Assembly: GCF_014656055.1 (NCBI RefSeq)
Contig: NZ_BNBR01000006.1
Location: forward strand, 434,001-498,000
Reading direction: 5' to 3'
From: Streptomyces griseosporeus
GTDB lineage: Bacteria; Actinomycetota; Actinomycetes; Streptomycetales; Streptomycetaceae
Length of the DNA: 64,000 nt
The position numbers were made by a program, and so were the translations under genes. Shown piece by piece: positions 33,324-40,808 of the stretch (positions within the stretch are counted from its first letter, which is position 1; each line of letters opens with the position of its first letter). The notes below the pieces were generated by a model. The model had not been told where the DNA came from, made no database searches, and saw only the letters and a program-made list of their open reading frames with translations.

Positions 33324-33950
33324 TCACTCAAGTGGCAAGGGAGCGACTGGGAGCTGTTCCTTGTGGAGCCACCTGAAGGTCCGGTCCGGTTCGAGGTGGG
33401 CCTCTCCCCAGTGAATGACGTGGATGCCGTTCTCCGCGTCGGCCGTGAAGAACACGCAGACGAGCCTCGTGGAGGCCCCCAGCTCCTCGAATGCCTCGTG
33501 CAGGCCCAGGTACTCCTCCGTCGCCAGGCCAGCATCGACCTCGAACAGCCCGTCTGGAGCCTGCGGCCCGTGGGCCCGGAACAGCCGCTGCCGGGTGGGG
33601 GACGCGTTGGCAGGCAACCGCGCACGATCCAGGGGCCGCGGCTTGTCTGCGTACCTGAAGGGGAAGAGCGCGTGCTCGTTGATCACGGCGTACTCGTACC
33701 CCCGGACATCCCGCACGGACTCCCCCAGCTCCCGCGCCGCGTCCGCCAGGCCCTCACGCACAGCCCCGGCAAGGGCGACACCGTAGGGGCTCCGCTTCTT
33801 CAGCCCTGCCGCTATGTGCGCCGCATGAGCCTTGGCGTGCGCCCTGGCCAGTTGTAGCGGAACAGCAGCGGCGAGCGCGCCGGCATGCCGCCCGAACCGC
33901 TCAACCGCCCAGTCCGACGGTCCTACCGGCTCACGACCCCGCACAGACAT
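33324..33950 (-). CDS. Hypothetical protein (island gene)
   Basis: The 208-residue protein has an Ala/His-rich helical N-terminal half (RHAGALAAAVPLQLARAHAKAHAAHIAAGLKK, partial motif LARAHAKAHAAHIA) and a mixed alpha/beta C-terminal half (STRLVCVFFTADAENGIHVIHWGEAHL). No catalytic motif or membrane segment was identified. It has normal Streptomyces codon use, unlike the AT-richer genes that follow, so the island looks like a mosaic. The ATG at 33948-33950 starts MSVRGREPVG. Confidence 0.75.
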   Translation of the reverse strand: MSVRGREPVGPSDWAVERFGRHAGALAAAVPLQLARAHAKAHAAHIAAGLKKRSPYGVALAGAVREGLADAARELGESVRDVRGYEYAVINEHALFPFRYADKPRPLDRARLPANASPTRQRLFRAHGPQAPDGLFEVDAGLATEEYLGLHEAFEELGASTRLVCVFFTADAENGIHVIHWGEAHLEPDRTFRWLHKEQLPVAPLPLE

Positions 33951-34180
33951 GAAGCGCCCCCCCTCGCCCGATCACCCGCCTTTCAACTGTGTGACACGTA
34001 CACGAACGGCACACAAGGGAGCGATCTAGCCACGGCATCGCGCAGACAACGCTGCTGGGAGAGCGCGCACCCTATCTTCGCCTGTATGTTCGCGAACAGG
34101 TAGTCATCACAACGGGCGCAACACAGGCCTAGTTCTCGGCGTAAGCAGCCGAAGGGGCTCAGTTCGGATATGCTCGGGAT

Positions 34181-34474
34181 GTGAATTTTGGAACCTTTGC
34201 CAGTGACACCCTGGCCGGCGCACTGGGGGCAATTGCATTTGCGGCAATCACTGCCCTATGCGCATATCTAATCAAAAGACACCAGAACCCTCTAAAAATA
34301 AAAGCCCGAAAGGTCCTCACCGACCATTGGCGCGTGGCGCTGCGGTCAACAATTTTCCGCAACGAGCCCGTTCCCCCGAGCATGCGTGAGCTGAGCTCCG
34401 GAAATCGAAGCAGACAACTCCCACCATACGTTGCATGCACTCTACCGATGGCTGGAGAAGTTCGGGTCCTATGA
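34181..34474 (+). CDS. Membrane-anchored hypothetical protein, N-terminal part of a probably frameshifted gene
   Basis: The 97-residue frame starts at a GTG preceded by TATGCT (possible leaderless -10). One hydrophobic segment (LAGALGAIAFAAITALCAYLI, about 10-30) is followed by a basic stretch. Base composition drops sharply (many A/T third positions), unlike flanking Streptomyces genes, which points to recent transfer. The last about 25 residues (after PPSMRE) read unlike a protein. The overlapping frame at 34431-34976 continues with better character, suggesting that the two are one gene interrupted by a frameshift near 34380-34395. Confidence 0.55.
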   Translation: MNFGTFASDTLAGALGAIAFAAITALCAYLIKRHQNPLKIKARKVLTDHWRVALRSTIFRNEPVPPSMRELSSGNRSRQLPPYVACTLPMAGEVRVL

Positions 34475-34976
34475 TCAAGAGCACTCCATCGTGGAAGTCA
34501 CGGTCGAGAACACTTCAAAGGGCACACCCTTCCAAATCAAAGGCATCGATCTACAGAAGACCGACGAAGGAGAGCCAGTCTCAGAGGCAGGCGTGACCTA
34601 CCCAACGGCTGGTACAAATTCAATCATTGCCCTCCATGTGGACCTCGACGCCCCTCAGTGCGTCGCTAGACAAATCGTTTACGGCGATGGCCATAATTCC
34701 ATAGAACCATCACCGTACTTCGAAAGGAATGTTATCGACGTCGCTCCGGGCGAGTTGGTGACCCTTCGCATTATGGGCGTCGCGAAAGAGCGGGCGTACA
34801 GTTGGACACCGCTGCTACTGGTTGACACGCCTTCTTGGAAACGTGCACGATCGATACCTGTACCCATTGAGATACAGCGGACGTCAGCAGTTCCGCGAGA
34901 GGGATACGCAACTGAACTTATCTGGAATTGGTTCGCGGGCCCCCGAGACGCAGACTTCACACCTCCCATGACCTAA
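34431..34976 (+). CDS. Hypothetical protein, C-terminal part of a probably frameshifted gene
   Basis: The 181-residue frame overlaps the previous one by 44 bp in a different phase and has no ribosome site at its first ATG. Its frame is open back to 34395, encoding EIEADNSHHTLHALYRWLEKF before the first full in-phase block. It contains beta-rich segments (HSIVEVTVENTSKGTPFQI, VTLRIMGVAKERAYSW) and no recognised domain. Low GC matches the preceding frame. Together they would make a protein of about 260 residues with an N-terminal anchor and a cytosolic or external beta domain. Confidence 0.55.
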   Translation: MHALYRWLEKFGSYDQEHSIVEVTVENTSKGTPFQIKGIDLQKTDEGEPVSEAGVTYPTAGTNSIIALHVDLDAPQCVARQIVYGDGHNSIEPSPYFERNVIDVAPGELVTLRIMGVAKERAYSWTPLLLVDTPSWKRARSIPVPIEIQRTSAVPREGYATELIWNWFAGPRDADFTPPMT

Positions 34977-34992
34977 GCCCCGCAGATACCCC

Positions 34993-35601
34993 TCACTCGC
35001 CCTCGGACCGAAACTCAGGGCGGGGGGTCATCTCATAATTCCGCATCCAAATCCTACTGCAACAAACAATACCTTCGAGAGGCATTACTTCCGCACCAAA
35101 CGACCTTCCCTGGGCGTCTCGAAAGTTGAAAGCATATTTCGCCGCTTGGGCATCAACATCGGAACCTACCAACGTCAAGTCATCGAGAGCAACGTCATAA
35201 TGCGAATTGATTTTCATACGCGCCACATTTTGCGCCTCCTCCTCGGTCGCAAGATTCTCCCATGAATCACGGGCAGCCCTCTTCCGGATTTTTTCAAAGG
35301 TTGATTTGATGGCTGCTTGTACTGCCACCACACCAAGTCCACCACCCATGCCGCTGCTCAATTGGAGAACAAATTCACCAAACGACCCGGAAGCGCCCCA
35401 GGAGTGATGCCCATGTTGACCACGCAAAACAAAGTGTGCGGGATATTCGCCGCCCTCGGCCCACGCTATTTTAGAAAGCTCATCAAGAATTTCCTCAGTC
35501 GACATGCTGATGTGCTCAAGATTGACTTCCCACACTTCTTCCGGGTAAGCCGTCGGATGCGAAACGATCTGGACCGTAACGCGGGATTCCTGTGCCTGCA
35601 T
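34993..35601 (-). CDS. Hypothetical protein (low-GC island gene)
   Basis: The 202-residue protein has no membrane segment except a weak GGGLGVVAVQAAI stretch. It contains ESRVTVQIVSHPTAYPEE at the N-terminus and SWENLATEEEAQNVARMKI in the middle, and ends in FRSEGE. I do not recognise a family. A strong ribosome site (AGGAGGCGC) precedes the ATG at 35599-35601, so it is probably expressed. Codon use is clearly less GC-biased than in flanking chromosomal genes. It converges on the frameshifted gene pair, with 16 bp between stops. Confidence 0.75.
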   Translation of the reverse strand: MQAQESRVTVQIVSHPTAYPEEVWEVNLEHISMSTEEILDELSKIAWAEGGEYPAHFVLRGQHGHHSWGASGSFGEFVLQLSSGMGGGLGVVAVQAAIKSTFEKIRKRAARDSWENLATEEEAQNVARMKINSHYDVALDDLTLVGSDVDAQAAKYAFNFRDAQGRSFGAEVMPLEGIVCCSRIWMRNYEMTPRPEFRSEGE

Positions 35602-36067
35602 TGCGCCTCCTGATGCTGCTAGTGCGGTGAGGCTACCCGACTTGCGGGCACTTTTGTGCCGATTTCGCCAATCCGGGTTCTCGCCATCGCGATAGGTCAG
35701 TGGAGCGGCTTTGGGCTGGAGCTGATTTGGCGCGAGTTATCATGGCCCATTACGCTAGCCAGCGGATCGGGCAGGTTTGTGAGCCTGCCCGTTAGTGCCC
35801 GATCTTGGGCCATGATCTTCGAGGCTCGCGCCAAATTGGCTGCCTAAAGCCGCGGAGCCGACCGCCCCAGCCACAGAGGGTTTCCCTACGACATGCCCGC
35901 AGCCGCCGAGCGCGCCGCCGGGCGCGGCCAGCCGGGGCGAAGACAGGAGGCAGGCCGCGCCGCAGAGGCGGCGCGCGCCCGCGCCGTGCGCGGGCCTTGA
36001 TGTAGTAGAGAAAGTCTTATCCCGCTGGGATCAGGCGCTTCCCGTCGTGGCTCCGCACGTGGGAGCC
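35602..36067. other. Non-coding island region with a large dyad
   Basis: About 466 bp without a supported gene. Its main content is the interrupted inverted repeat at 35705-35853 (listed separately), followed by a GC-rich, Arg/Ala-coding-like but unsupported stretch up to 36000. Confidence 0.5.
35705..35853. repeat. Large interrupted dyad with nested alternative hairpins
   Basis: The left arm (35705-35748) and right arm (35807-35853) are complementary in three blocks: GCGGCTTTRGGC, TTTGGCGCGAG and ATCATGGCCC. The 58-bp centre holds an 8-bp perfect hairpin (CGGGCAGG / CCTGCCCG, 35768-35791). A second, mutually exclusive pairing of GATCGGGCA (35766-35774) with TGCCCGATC (35796-35804) is also possible. 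It could be a replication or transfer origin, a recombination site or a structured RNA. Confidence 0.7.
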
Positions 36068-36454
36068 ATGGCCGTGCAGCGCGTCCTAGAGCCTGATCAC
36101 GTAGACCTCGACCGTGCGCTCGCTGACCTCGTCCGTTCGCTGAGCCAGGAGGGCGAGATGTCCGACGAAGAGTCCACCGAGTACTACACGCTGCTCTGCG
36201 ACGACCCGTCCCACGAGGTGGTGCTCATCGACTGCGGACCCTGCGAGAGGGAGGTGATCCTGGCAGTCCGCATGGTGACCGGGCAGAGCCTGTGGCGCAG
36301 CTGGGACCTGGCGCGCCAAGCGCCCGTCGCCCTCCTCGGGGGTCTGTCTGCGTACAGGGCCCAATCCGCTGTCGCCGTGCTTCAGAGCGCCGGTGCCATA
36401 GCGGAGTGGAGACAGGAGCTGGAGCCCGGAGAGCGCACGGCTACATCACCCTGA
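36068..36454 (+). CDS. Ribosomal protein L7/L12 C-terminal-domain-like protein (island gene)
   Basis: The 128-residue protein's second half, EVILAVRMVTGQSLWRSWDLARQAPVALL and onward to SAVAVLQSAGAIAEW, follows the L7/L12 CTD pattern (V..V+..TG..L..A..L...AP..L..G.....A......L..AGA.VE). True L12 hinge and N-terminal dimerisation domains are missing. The CTD-type domain might bind translation factors or be used as a scaffold. The start is uncertain: ATG 36068 is given, GTG 36047 is possible, and ATG 36158 has the best ribosome site (GGAGGGCGAG). It ends beside the right boundary of the island. Confidence 0.65.
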   Translation: MAVQRVLEPDHVDLDRALADLVRSLSQEGEMSDEESTEYYTLLCDDPSHEVVLIDCGPCEREVILAVRMVTGQSLWRSWDLARQAPVALLGGLSAYRAQSAVAVLQSAGAIAEWRQELEPGERTATSP

Positions 36455-36473
36455 CGGCCCAGAGACGGCCCAG
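36454..36473. repeat. Arm-type tandem motif, copy C
   Basis: ACGGCCCAG appears twice in tandem 10-11 bp apart, directly abutting the right gpmA repeat. It mirrors the arrangement inside the left boundary. Confidence 0.6.
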
Positions 36474-36475
36474 CG

Positions 36476-36554
36476 ACAGCGAAAAGCCCCCTCCCCGCGG
36501 AGAACCCGCAGGCAGGGGGCCGATCACATGGGCGTCTACTTCTTCTTGCCCTGG
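36476..36554. repeat. Right copy of gpmA 3'-end repeat (candidate attR)
   Basis: This segment spans the gpmA terminator and last codons and repeats the sequence at 31938-32015. The 22-bp core at 36526-36547 is identical in both copies and covers the gpmA stop codon. The two cores are 4,540 bp apart. Confidence 0.75.
36486..36520 (-). terminator. Terminator of gpmA
   Basis: On the minus strand GCCCCCT ... AGGGGGC closes an imperfect hairpin followed by TTTTC, 15 nt past the gpmA stop. The left island repeat carries a second copy. Confidence 0.75.
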
Positions 36555-37297
36555 TTCTTCACGGCCTCGATCGCCGCCGCTGCCGCCTCCGGGTCCAGGT
36601 ACTTGCCGCCCGGGACGACCGGCTTGAAGTCGGCGTCCAGTTCGTAGGCCAACGGGATGCCCGTCGGGATGTTCAGGCCCGCGATGTCCTCGTCGGAGAT
36701 GCCGTCCAGGTGCTTGACCAGGGCGCGCAGGCTGTTGCCGTGGGCCGCGATCAGGACCGTGCGGCCGGCCAGGAGGTCGGGGACGATGCCGTCGTACCAG
36801 TACGGGAGCATGCGCTCGACGACGTCCTTCAGGCACTCCGTGTTCGGGCGCAGCTCCGGCGGGATCGTCGCGTAGCGGGCGTCGTTGGCCTGGGAGTACT
36901 CGGCGTCGTCGGCGAGCGGGGGCGGCGGGGTGTCGTAGGAGCGGCGCCACAGCATGAACTGCTCCTCGCCGAACTCGGCGAGGGTCTGGGCCTTGTCCTT
37001 GCCCTGCAGGGCGCCGTAGTGGCGCTCGTTCAGGCGCCACGAGCGGTGGACCGGGATCCAGTGGCGGTCGGCGGCCTCCAGCGCGAGCTGGGCGGTGCGG
37101 ATCGCGCGCTTCTGGAGGGACGTGTGGACGACGTCGGGGAGCAGGCCGGCGTCCTTGAGCAGCTCGCCGCCGCGCGTCGCCTCCTTCTCGCCCTTCGCGG
37201 TCAGGTTGACGTCCACCCAGCCGGTGAACAGGTTCTTCTCGTTCCACTCGCTCTCGCCGTGGCGGAGGAGGATCAGCTTGTACGGTGCGTCGGCCAT
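36536..37297 (-). CDS. gpmA: 2,3-bisphosphoglycerate-dependent phosphoglycerate mutase
   Basis: The 253-residue glycolytic enzyme interconverts 3- and 2-phosphoglycerate. The phosphohistidine motif LLRHGESEWN (His13), the substrate loop NLFTGWVDV, ERHYGALQG and the second catalytic His in VLIAAHGNSLRAL are all intact. The length equals that of the S. coelicolor enzyme as I recall it. The C-terminus ends NQGKKK. The element boundary falls in these last codons, yet the coding sequence is restored. The mshA-ybjN-gpmA neighbourhood is shared with mycobacteria. Confidence 0.97.
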   Translation of the reverse strand: MADAPYKLILLRHGESEWNEKNLFTGWVDVNLTAKGEKEATRGGELLKDAGLLPDVVHTSLQKRAIRTAQLALEAADRHWIPVHRSWRLNERHYGALQGKDKAQTLAEFGEEQFMLWRRSYDTPPPPLADDAEYSQANDARYATIPPELRPNTECLKDVVERMLPYWYDGIVPDLLAGRTVLIAAHGNSLRALVKHLDGISDEDIAGLNIPTGIPLAYELDADFKPVVPGGKYLDPEAAAAAIEAVKNQGKKK

Positions 37298-37470
37298 GCG
37301 TATGAGCGTAATCCAAGCCCTCCGTCGCCGGTGTCCCCTGCCCGATGGGCGGACGCCCCCACGTCCCTCCCCGACGGTTGACGCCATTTGTTAAACGAGT
37401 GGCCCCCGCCGAGCCCGGTTTCGTAAGGTCTGCTTGCTACTCGCGCTCATTACCTACGGGGGTTCCTGCC

Positions 37471-38808
37471 ATGCCGTCCGCCGTCTCCCTCAGACGCGCC
37501 GCCCGCGAGACCGTCTCGGGGCTTCCCCGTGAGTTCTGGTGGCTGTGGACCAGCACCCTCGTCAACCGGCTGGGCGCCTTCGTCGCCACCTTCATGGTGC
37601 TGTGGATCACGCTCGATCTGGGGGGCTCCGCCTTCTACGCCGGGCTCGTGGTCTCCCTCCACGGGCTCGGGGGCGTGCTTTCCTCGCTCGGTGGTGGTGT
37701 GATGGCCGACCGGGTCGGGCGGCGGCCGACCATGCTGCTCGCGCAGCTGTCCACCGCCGCCTCCGTGGCGGTGCTCGCGTTCATGCGGGACCCGGTGGCC
37801 ATCGCCGCCGTCGCCTTCGTCGTCGGCATGGCGTCCAACGCCTCGCGGCCCGCCGTGCAGGCGATGATGGCCGACATCGTGCCCGAGAAGGACCGGGTCC
37901 GGGCGTTCTCGCTGAACTACTGGGCCATCAACCTGGGCTTCGCCGTCTCCTCCACCGCCGCCGGTTTCGTCGCCGAGGTCAGCTACCGCGCCGGTTTCCT
38001 CGTCGAGGCCGGGATGACCCTCGTCTGCGCCCTCGTCGTCTTCCTCAAGGTCCCCGAGTCCCGGCCGCCGAGCGCGGGCAAGGACGGGGACGGGGCCGCC
38101 GACTCCGTGGGCCTCGGCACCGTCCTGCGCGACCGGCGCTTCATGAGCCTCGTCGGGCTGTCCTTCCTCGTCGCGCTGATCTTCCAGCAGGGCTTCGTCG
38201 GCCTGCCCGTCGCCATGGGCGAGGCCGGGTTCACCCCCGCCGACTACGGCCTCGCCGTCGCCCTCAACGGCGTCCTCATCGTCGCCCTGCAGATCCCGGT
38301 CACCCGGTTCATCGAGCACTGGGACCCCAAGCGGCTGCTGGTGATCTCCTCGCTGCTCGCCGGGTACGGCTTCGGGCTCACCGCCTTCGCCGGGTCCGTC
38401 GGCGTCTTCGCGCTGACCGTCTGCGTGTGGACGCTCGCCGAGATCGTCAACGCGCCCACCCAGACCGGTCTCGTCGTACGCCTCTCCCCCGCCCAGGGCC
38501 GCGGCCGCTACCAGGGCATGTACACCATGTCCTGGTCCGTCGCCGCCCTCGTCGCGCCGCTGATGTCCGGGTTCGTCATCGACCGGTACGGCGCTGACTG
38601 GCTGTGGGGGCTGTGCGCCGTGGTCGGCACCGCCGCCGGCCTCGGGTACGGCGCCCTCATGCGACGGCTGCCGGAAGAGGAGCCGGTCCCGGCGGACGTG
38701 GCGCGGCAGGCCGGCCCGGCCGACGAGGGGGCGACCCCGTCCGACCTGCCCCGGCAGGCCGCGCCCGGCGACACCCCGGCAGATCGACGGAACCCCTCCG
38801 TCCACTGA
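37471..38808 (+). CDS. Major facilitator superfamily exporter
   Basis: The 445-residue protein has about 12 hydrophobic helices. The MFS motif A-like loop GGGVMADRVGRRPTMLLAQL lies between helices 2 and 3, and a related loop between 8 and 9. The 12-helix drug/proton antiporter group fits best. A disordered Pro/Asp-rich tail (about 400-445) extends beyond the last helix. The ATG at 37471 follows ACGGGGGTT. It is divergent from gpmA. The substrate is unknown. Confidence 0.9.
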   Translation: MPSAVSLRRAARETVSGLPREFWWLWTSTLVNRLGAFVATFMVLWITLDLGGSAFYAGLVVSLHGLGGVLSSLGGGVMADRVGRRPTMLLAQLSTAASVAVLAFMRDPVAIAAVAFVVGMASNASRPAVQAMMADIVPEKDRVRAFSLNYWAINLGFAVSSTAAGFVAEVSYRAGFLVEAGMTLVCALVVFLKVPESRPPSAGKDGDGAADSVGLGTVLRDRRFMSLVGLSFLVALIFQQGFVGLPVAMGEAGFTPADYGLAVALNGVLIVALQIPVTRFIEHWDPKRLLVISSLLAGYGFGLTAFAGSVGVFALTVCVWTLAEIVNAPTQTGLVVRLSPAQGRGRYQGMYTMSWSVAALVAPLMSGFVIDRYGADWLWGLCAVVGTAAGLGYGALMRRLPEEEPVPADVARQAGPADEGATPSDLPRQAAPGDTPADRRNPSVH

Positions 38809-38831
38809 TCACCGCCGGTTAGCTTCGGCCC

Positions 38832-39416
38832 ATGGACAACAACGAGCGCACCACCGAGAACACGGAGCACCAGGAGAGAACCCACCTCATATCGGCAGCC
38901 CGTACCCGCCGCGCCGGGCGGCTGACGGCCACCGTCGCGGGGGCGGCGGCCCTCGTCGCCCTCAGCGTCGGCGCCGCCCTCGCCGCCGGCTCCGCGGACG
39001 AGCCCACCCCGCAGCCGTCGCCGACGGCCACCTACGGCGACCCGGCGCCCGACGGCGGTACGACCGACAGCGGCGGCACCTCCGGCGGGGACAACGGCGG
39101 CGCGTCCACCGACGGGGGCACCACCGACGGAGGCCCCTCGACCGACGGCGGCACGACGACCGCCGGGGGCGTCTCCGGCGGCACCTCCGGCGGCGGCGAC
39201 GAGTCCCCCAACCCCACCTACACCCCGCCCCCGCCCATCGACTGGCCCACCGACAACCCCACCGAGGTACCGCCCTCCCCCGCCCCGACCGACCTGGCGG
39301 AGCTGAACCGGCGCATCGCCGAGCTGGAGAACAAGGTCGACCAGCTGCCCACCAAGCAGGAGCTGGCCGACGCCCTGCGCGCGATGGCCGACAAGCTCGA
39401 CCCGCAGGAGCGGTAG
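38832..39416 (+). CDS. Putative secreted or membrane-anchored Gly/Thr-rich protein with C-terminal coiled coil
   Basis: The 194-residue protein has a hydrophobic segment (LTATVAGAAALVALSVGAALAAG, about 32-54) that could be a signal anchor. A low-complexity Gly/Thr/Ser/Asp region (about 60-135) and a Pro-rich linker follow. The short C-terminal coiled coil reads LAELNRRIAELENKVDQLPTK. The ATG is probably leaderless (TAGCTT 8 nt upstream). No function is assigned. The coiled coil suggests oligomerisation outside the membrane. It lies 23 bp after the MFS gene. Confidence 0.78.
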   Translation: MDNNERTTENTEHQERTHLISAARTRRAGRLTATVAGAAALVALSVGAALAAGSADEPTPQPSPTATYGDPAPDGGTTDSGGTSGGDNGGASTDGGTTDGGPSTDGGTTTAGGVSGGTSGGGDESPNPTYTPPPPIDWPTDNPTEVPPSPAPTDLAELNRRIAELENKVDQLPTKQELADALRAMADKLDPQER

Positions 39417-39444
39417 GCGCCACGCGGCACCGGAGGCCGCACGC

Positions 39445-39888
39445 TCACGGGTGCATCCGAGAGCCCTTCAGCACCTTGTCCACCGCGTTGCGCGGGCCGT
39501 ACACCGCCAGCCCGACCAGGTCCAGGTCGGCGGTGGGTACGGCCCGCACCGCCGCCCGGTTGTCGCGGTCGTTGCCGGTCGTGAACAGGTCCGAGGTGAA
39601 GACGGCCCGGGGCAGCGCGCGGGACAGCGCCCGGCCGTGGGCCGCGGTCAGGGTCTCCTTGGTGCCCTCGAAGACCAGCACCGGCTGCCGGAACATCGGC
39701 AGGTAACCGACGCCGCCGGCGTCCTCGTACGGCTCCCCGATCACCTCAGGGACCGCCGTACCGAGGCCGCTGACCAGGAACGCGGTCACGTTCAGCCGCT
39801 GCCAGGGCTCCAGGTCGTCGCGCAGCAGGACGGCGATCTTCGTGTCGAAGCGGACGGGTTCCTCACCCGCGGTGGTGTGCGTGCTCAT
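39445..39888 (-). CDS. DUF2000 family protein
   Basis: The 147-residue protein opens with DTKIAVLLRDDLEPWQRLNVTAFLVSGL and ends with VGLAVYGPRNAVDKVLKG, both characteristic of DUF2000 (a small alpha/beta fold related to peptidyl-tRNA hydrolase 2-like proteins). The function is unknown. The ATG at 39886-39888 gives MSTHTTAGEEP. It is divergent from the AraC-type gene 49 bp away, and the common genomic pairing of such a gene with an AraC regulator suggests a regulator-target relation. Confidence 0.85.
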   Translation of the reverse strand: MSTHTTAGEEPVRFDTKIAVLLRDDLEPWQRLNVTAFLVSGLGTAVPEVIGEPYEDAGGVGYLPMFRQPVLVFEGTKETLTAAHGRALSRALPRAVFTSDLFTTGNDRDNRAAVRAVPTADLDLVGLAVYGPRNAVDKVLKGSRMHP

Positions 39889-39937
39889 ACGGCGAGACTG
39901 CCGACCGCCGTACGACCCCGTCTTGTACGTTCTTTGC

Positions 39938-40795
39938 ATGGCCGCCCGGCAGGAAGCCACCACCCAGGACGTCACCACCCAGAAAGCCACCACCCGGGAC
40001 GTCACCACCCAGGAAGTCACCGCCTGGCGCCCCGCCGTCCCGGGCGTCGTGGAGGTCTTCCACGCCCACTTCACCGGGTACGCCTACCCGATGCACGTCC
40101 ACGAGGCGTGGACGCTGCTGATCGTGGACGACGGGGCCGTACGGTACGACCTCGACCGGCACGAGCACGGCACCCCGCACGACACGGTCAGCCTGCTGCC
40201 GCCGCACGTCCCGCACAACGGCTCCGCCGCCACCCCGGACGGCTTCCGCAAGCGGGTGCTGTACCTGGACACCCGGCATCTGCCGGGCGAGCTGATCGGG
40301 GCCGCCGTCGACGCGCCCGACCTGCGCGATCCGCTGCTGCGGCGGCGCGTAGGGCAGGTGCACGCCGCGCTCGCCCGGCCGGGGGAGGAGCTGGAGGCGG
40401 AGAGCAGGCTGACGCTCGTCGGCGAACGGCTGCGCGCACACCTGCGGCCCCCCGCCGCCGCACGGCCGCCCCACCGCGACCCGGCCCTCGCCCGGCGGCT
40501 GCGCGACCTGCTCGACGCGCGCGTCGCCGAGGGCGTCACGCTGGAGGAGGCGGCGCGAGTGCTCCAGGCCCATCCGGCCCATCTGGTACGGGCGTTCAGC
40601 GGGGCGTACGGCATCGCCCCGCACCAGTACCTGACGTCCCGGCGCGTGGACCGGGCCCGGCGGCTGCTGCTGGACGGAATGCCACCGGGCGAGACGGCCG
40701 CCGCGACCGGCTTCTACGACCAGGCCCACCTCACCCGGCACTTCCGCAGACTGGTGGGGGTGACACCGGGCCGCTACCGGGGCGGCGGGCGCTGA
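39938..40795 (+). CDS. AraC family transcriptional regulator
   Basis: The 285-residue protein has an N-terminal cupin sensor (about 35-150: YPMHVHEAWTLLIVDDGAVRYDL, here part of an AraC_binding domain) and two C-terminal HTH motifs (about 190-285: TLEEAARVLQAHPAHLVRAFSGAYG and ETAAATGFYDQAHLTRHFRRLVGVTPGRYR). The first 28 residues are an unusual Thr/Gln repeat (TTQDVTT-type) encoded by a 30-bp tandem repeat. The ATG is likely leaderless, with TACGTT 7 nt upstream. It probably controls the divergent DUF2000 gene and itself. Confidence 0.92.
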   Translation: MAARQEATTQDVTTQKATTRDVTTQEVTAWRPAVPGVVEVFHAHFTGYAYPMHVHEAWTLLIVDDGAVRYDLDRHEHGTPHDTVSLLPPHVPHNGSAATPDGFRKRVLYLDTRHLPGELIGAAVDAPDLRDPLLRRRVGQVHAALARPGEELEAESRLTLVGERLRAHLRPPAAARPPHRDPALARRLRDLLDARVAEGVTLEEAARVLQAHPAHLVRAFSGAYGIAPHQYLTSRRVDRARRLLLDGMPPGETAAATGFYDQAHLTRHFRRLVGVTPGRYRGGGR

Positions 40796-40808
40796 GCGCC
40801 GTAGGACG

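Noticed and set aside
35881..36003. GC-rich Ala/Arg frame after the island dyad
   Set aside because: It has low-complexity, shadow-like composition with no start signal and no support as a gene.
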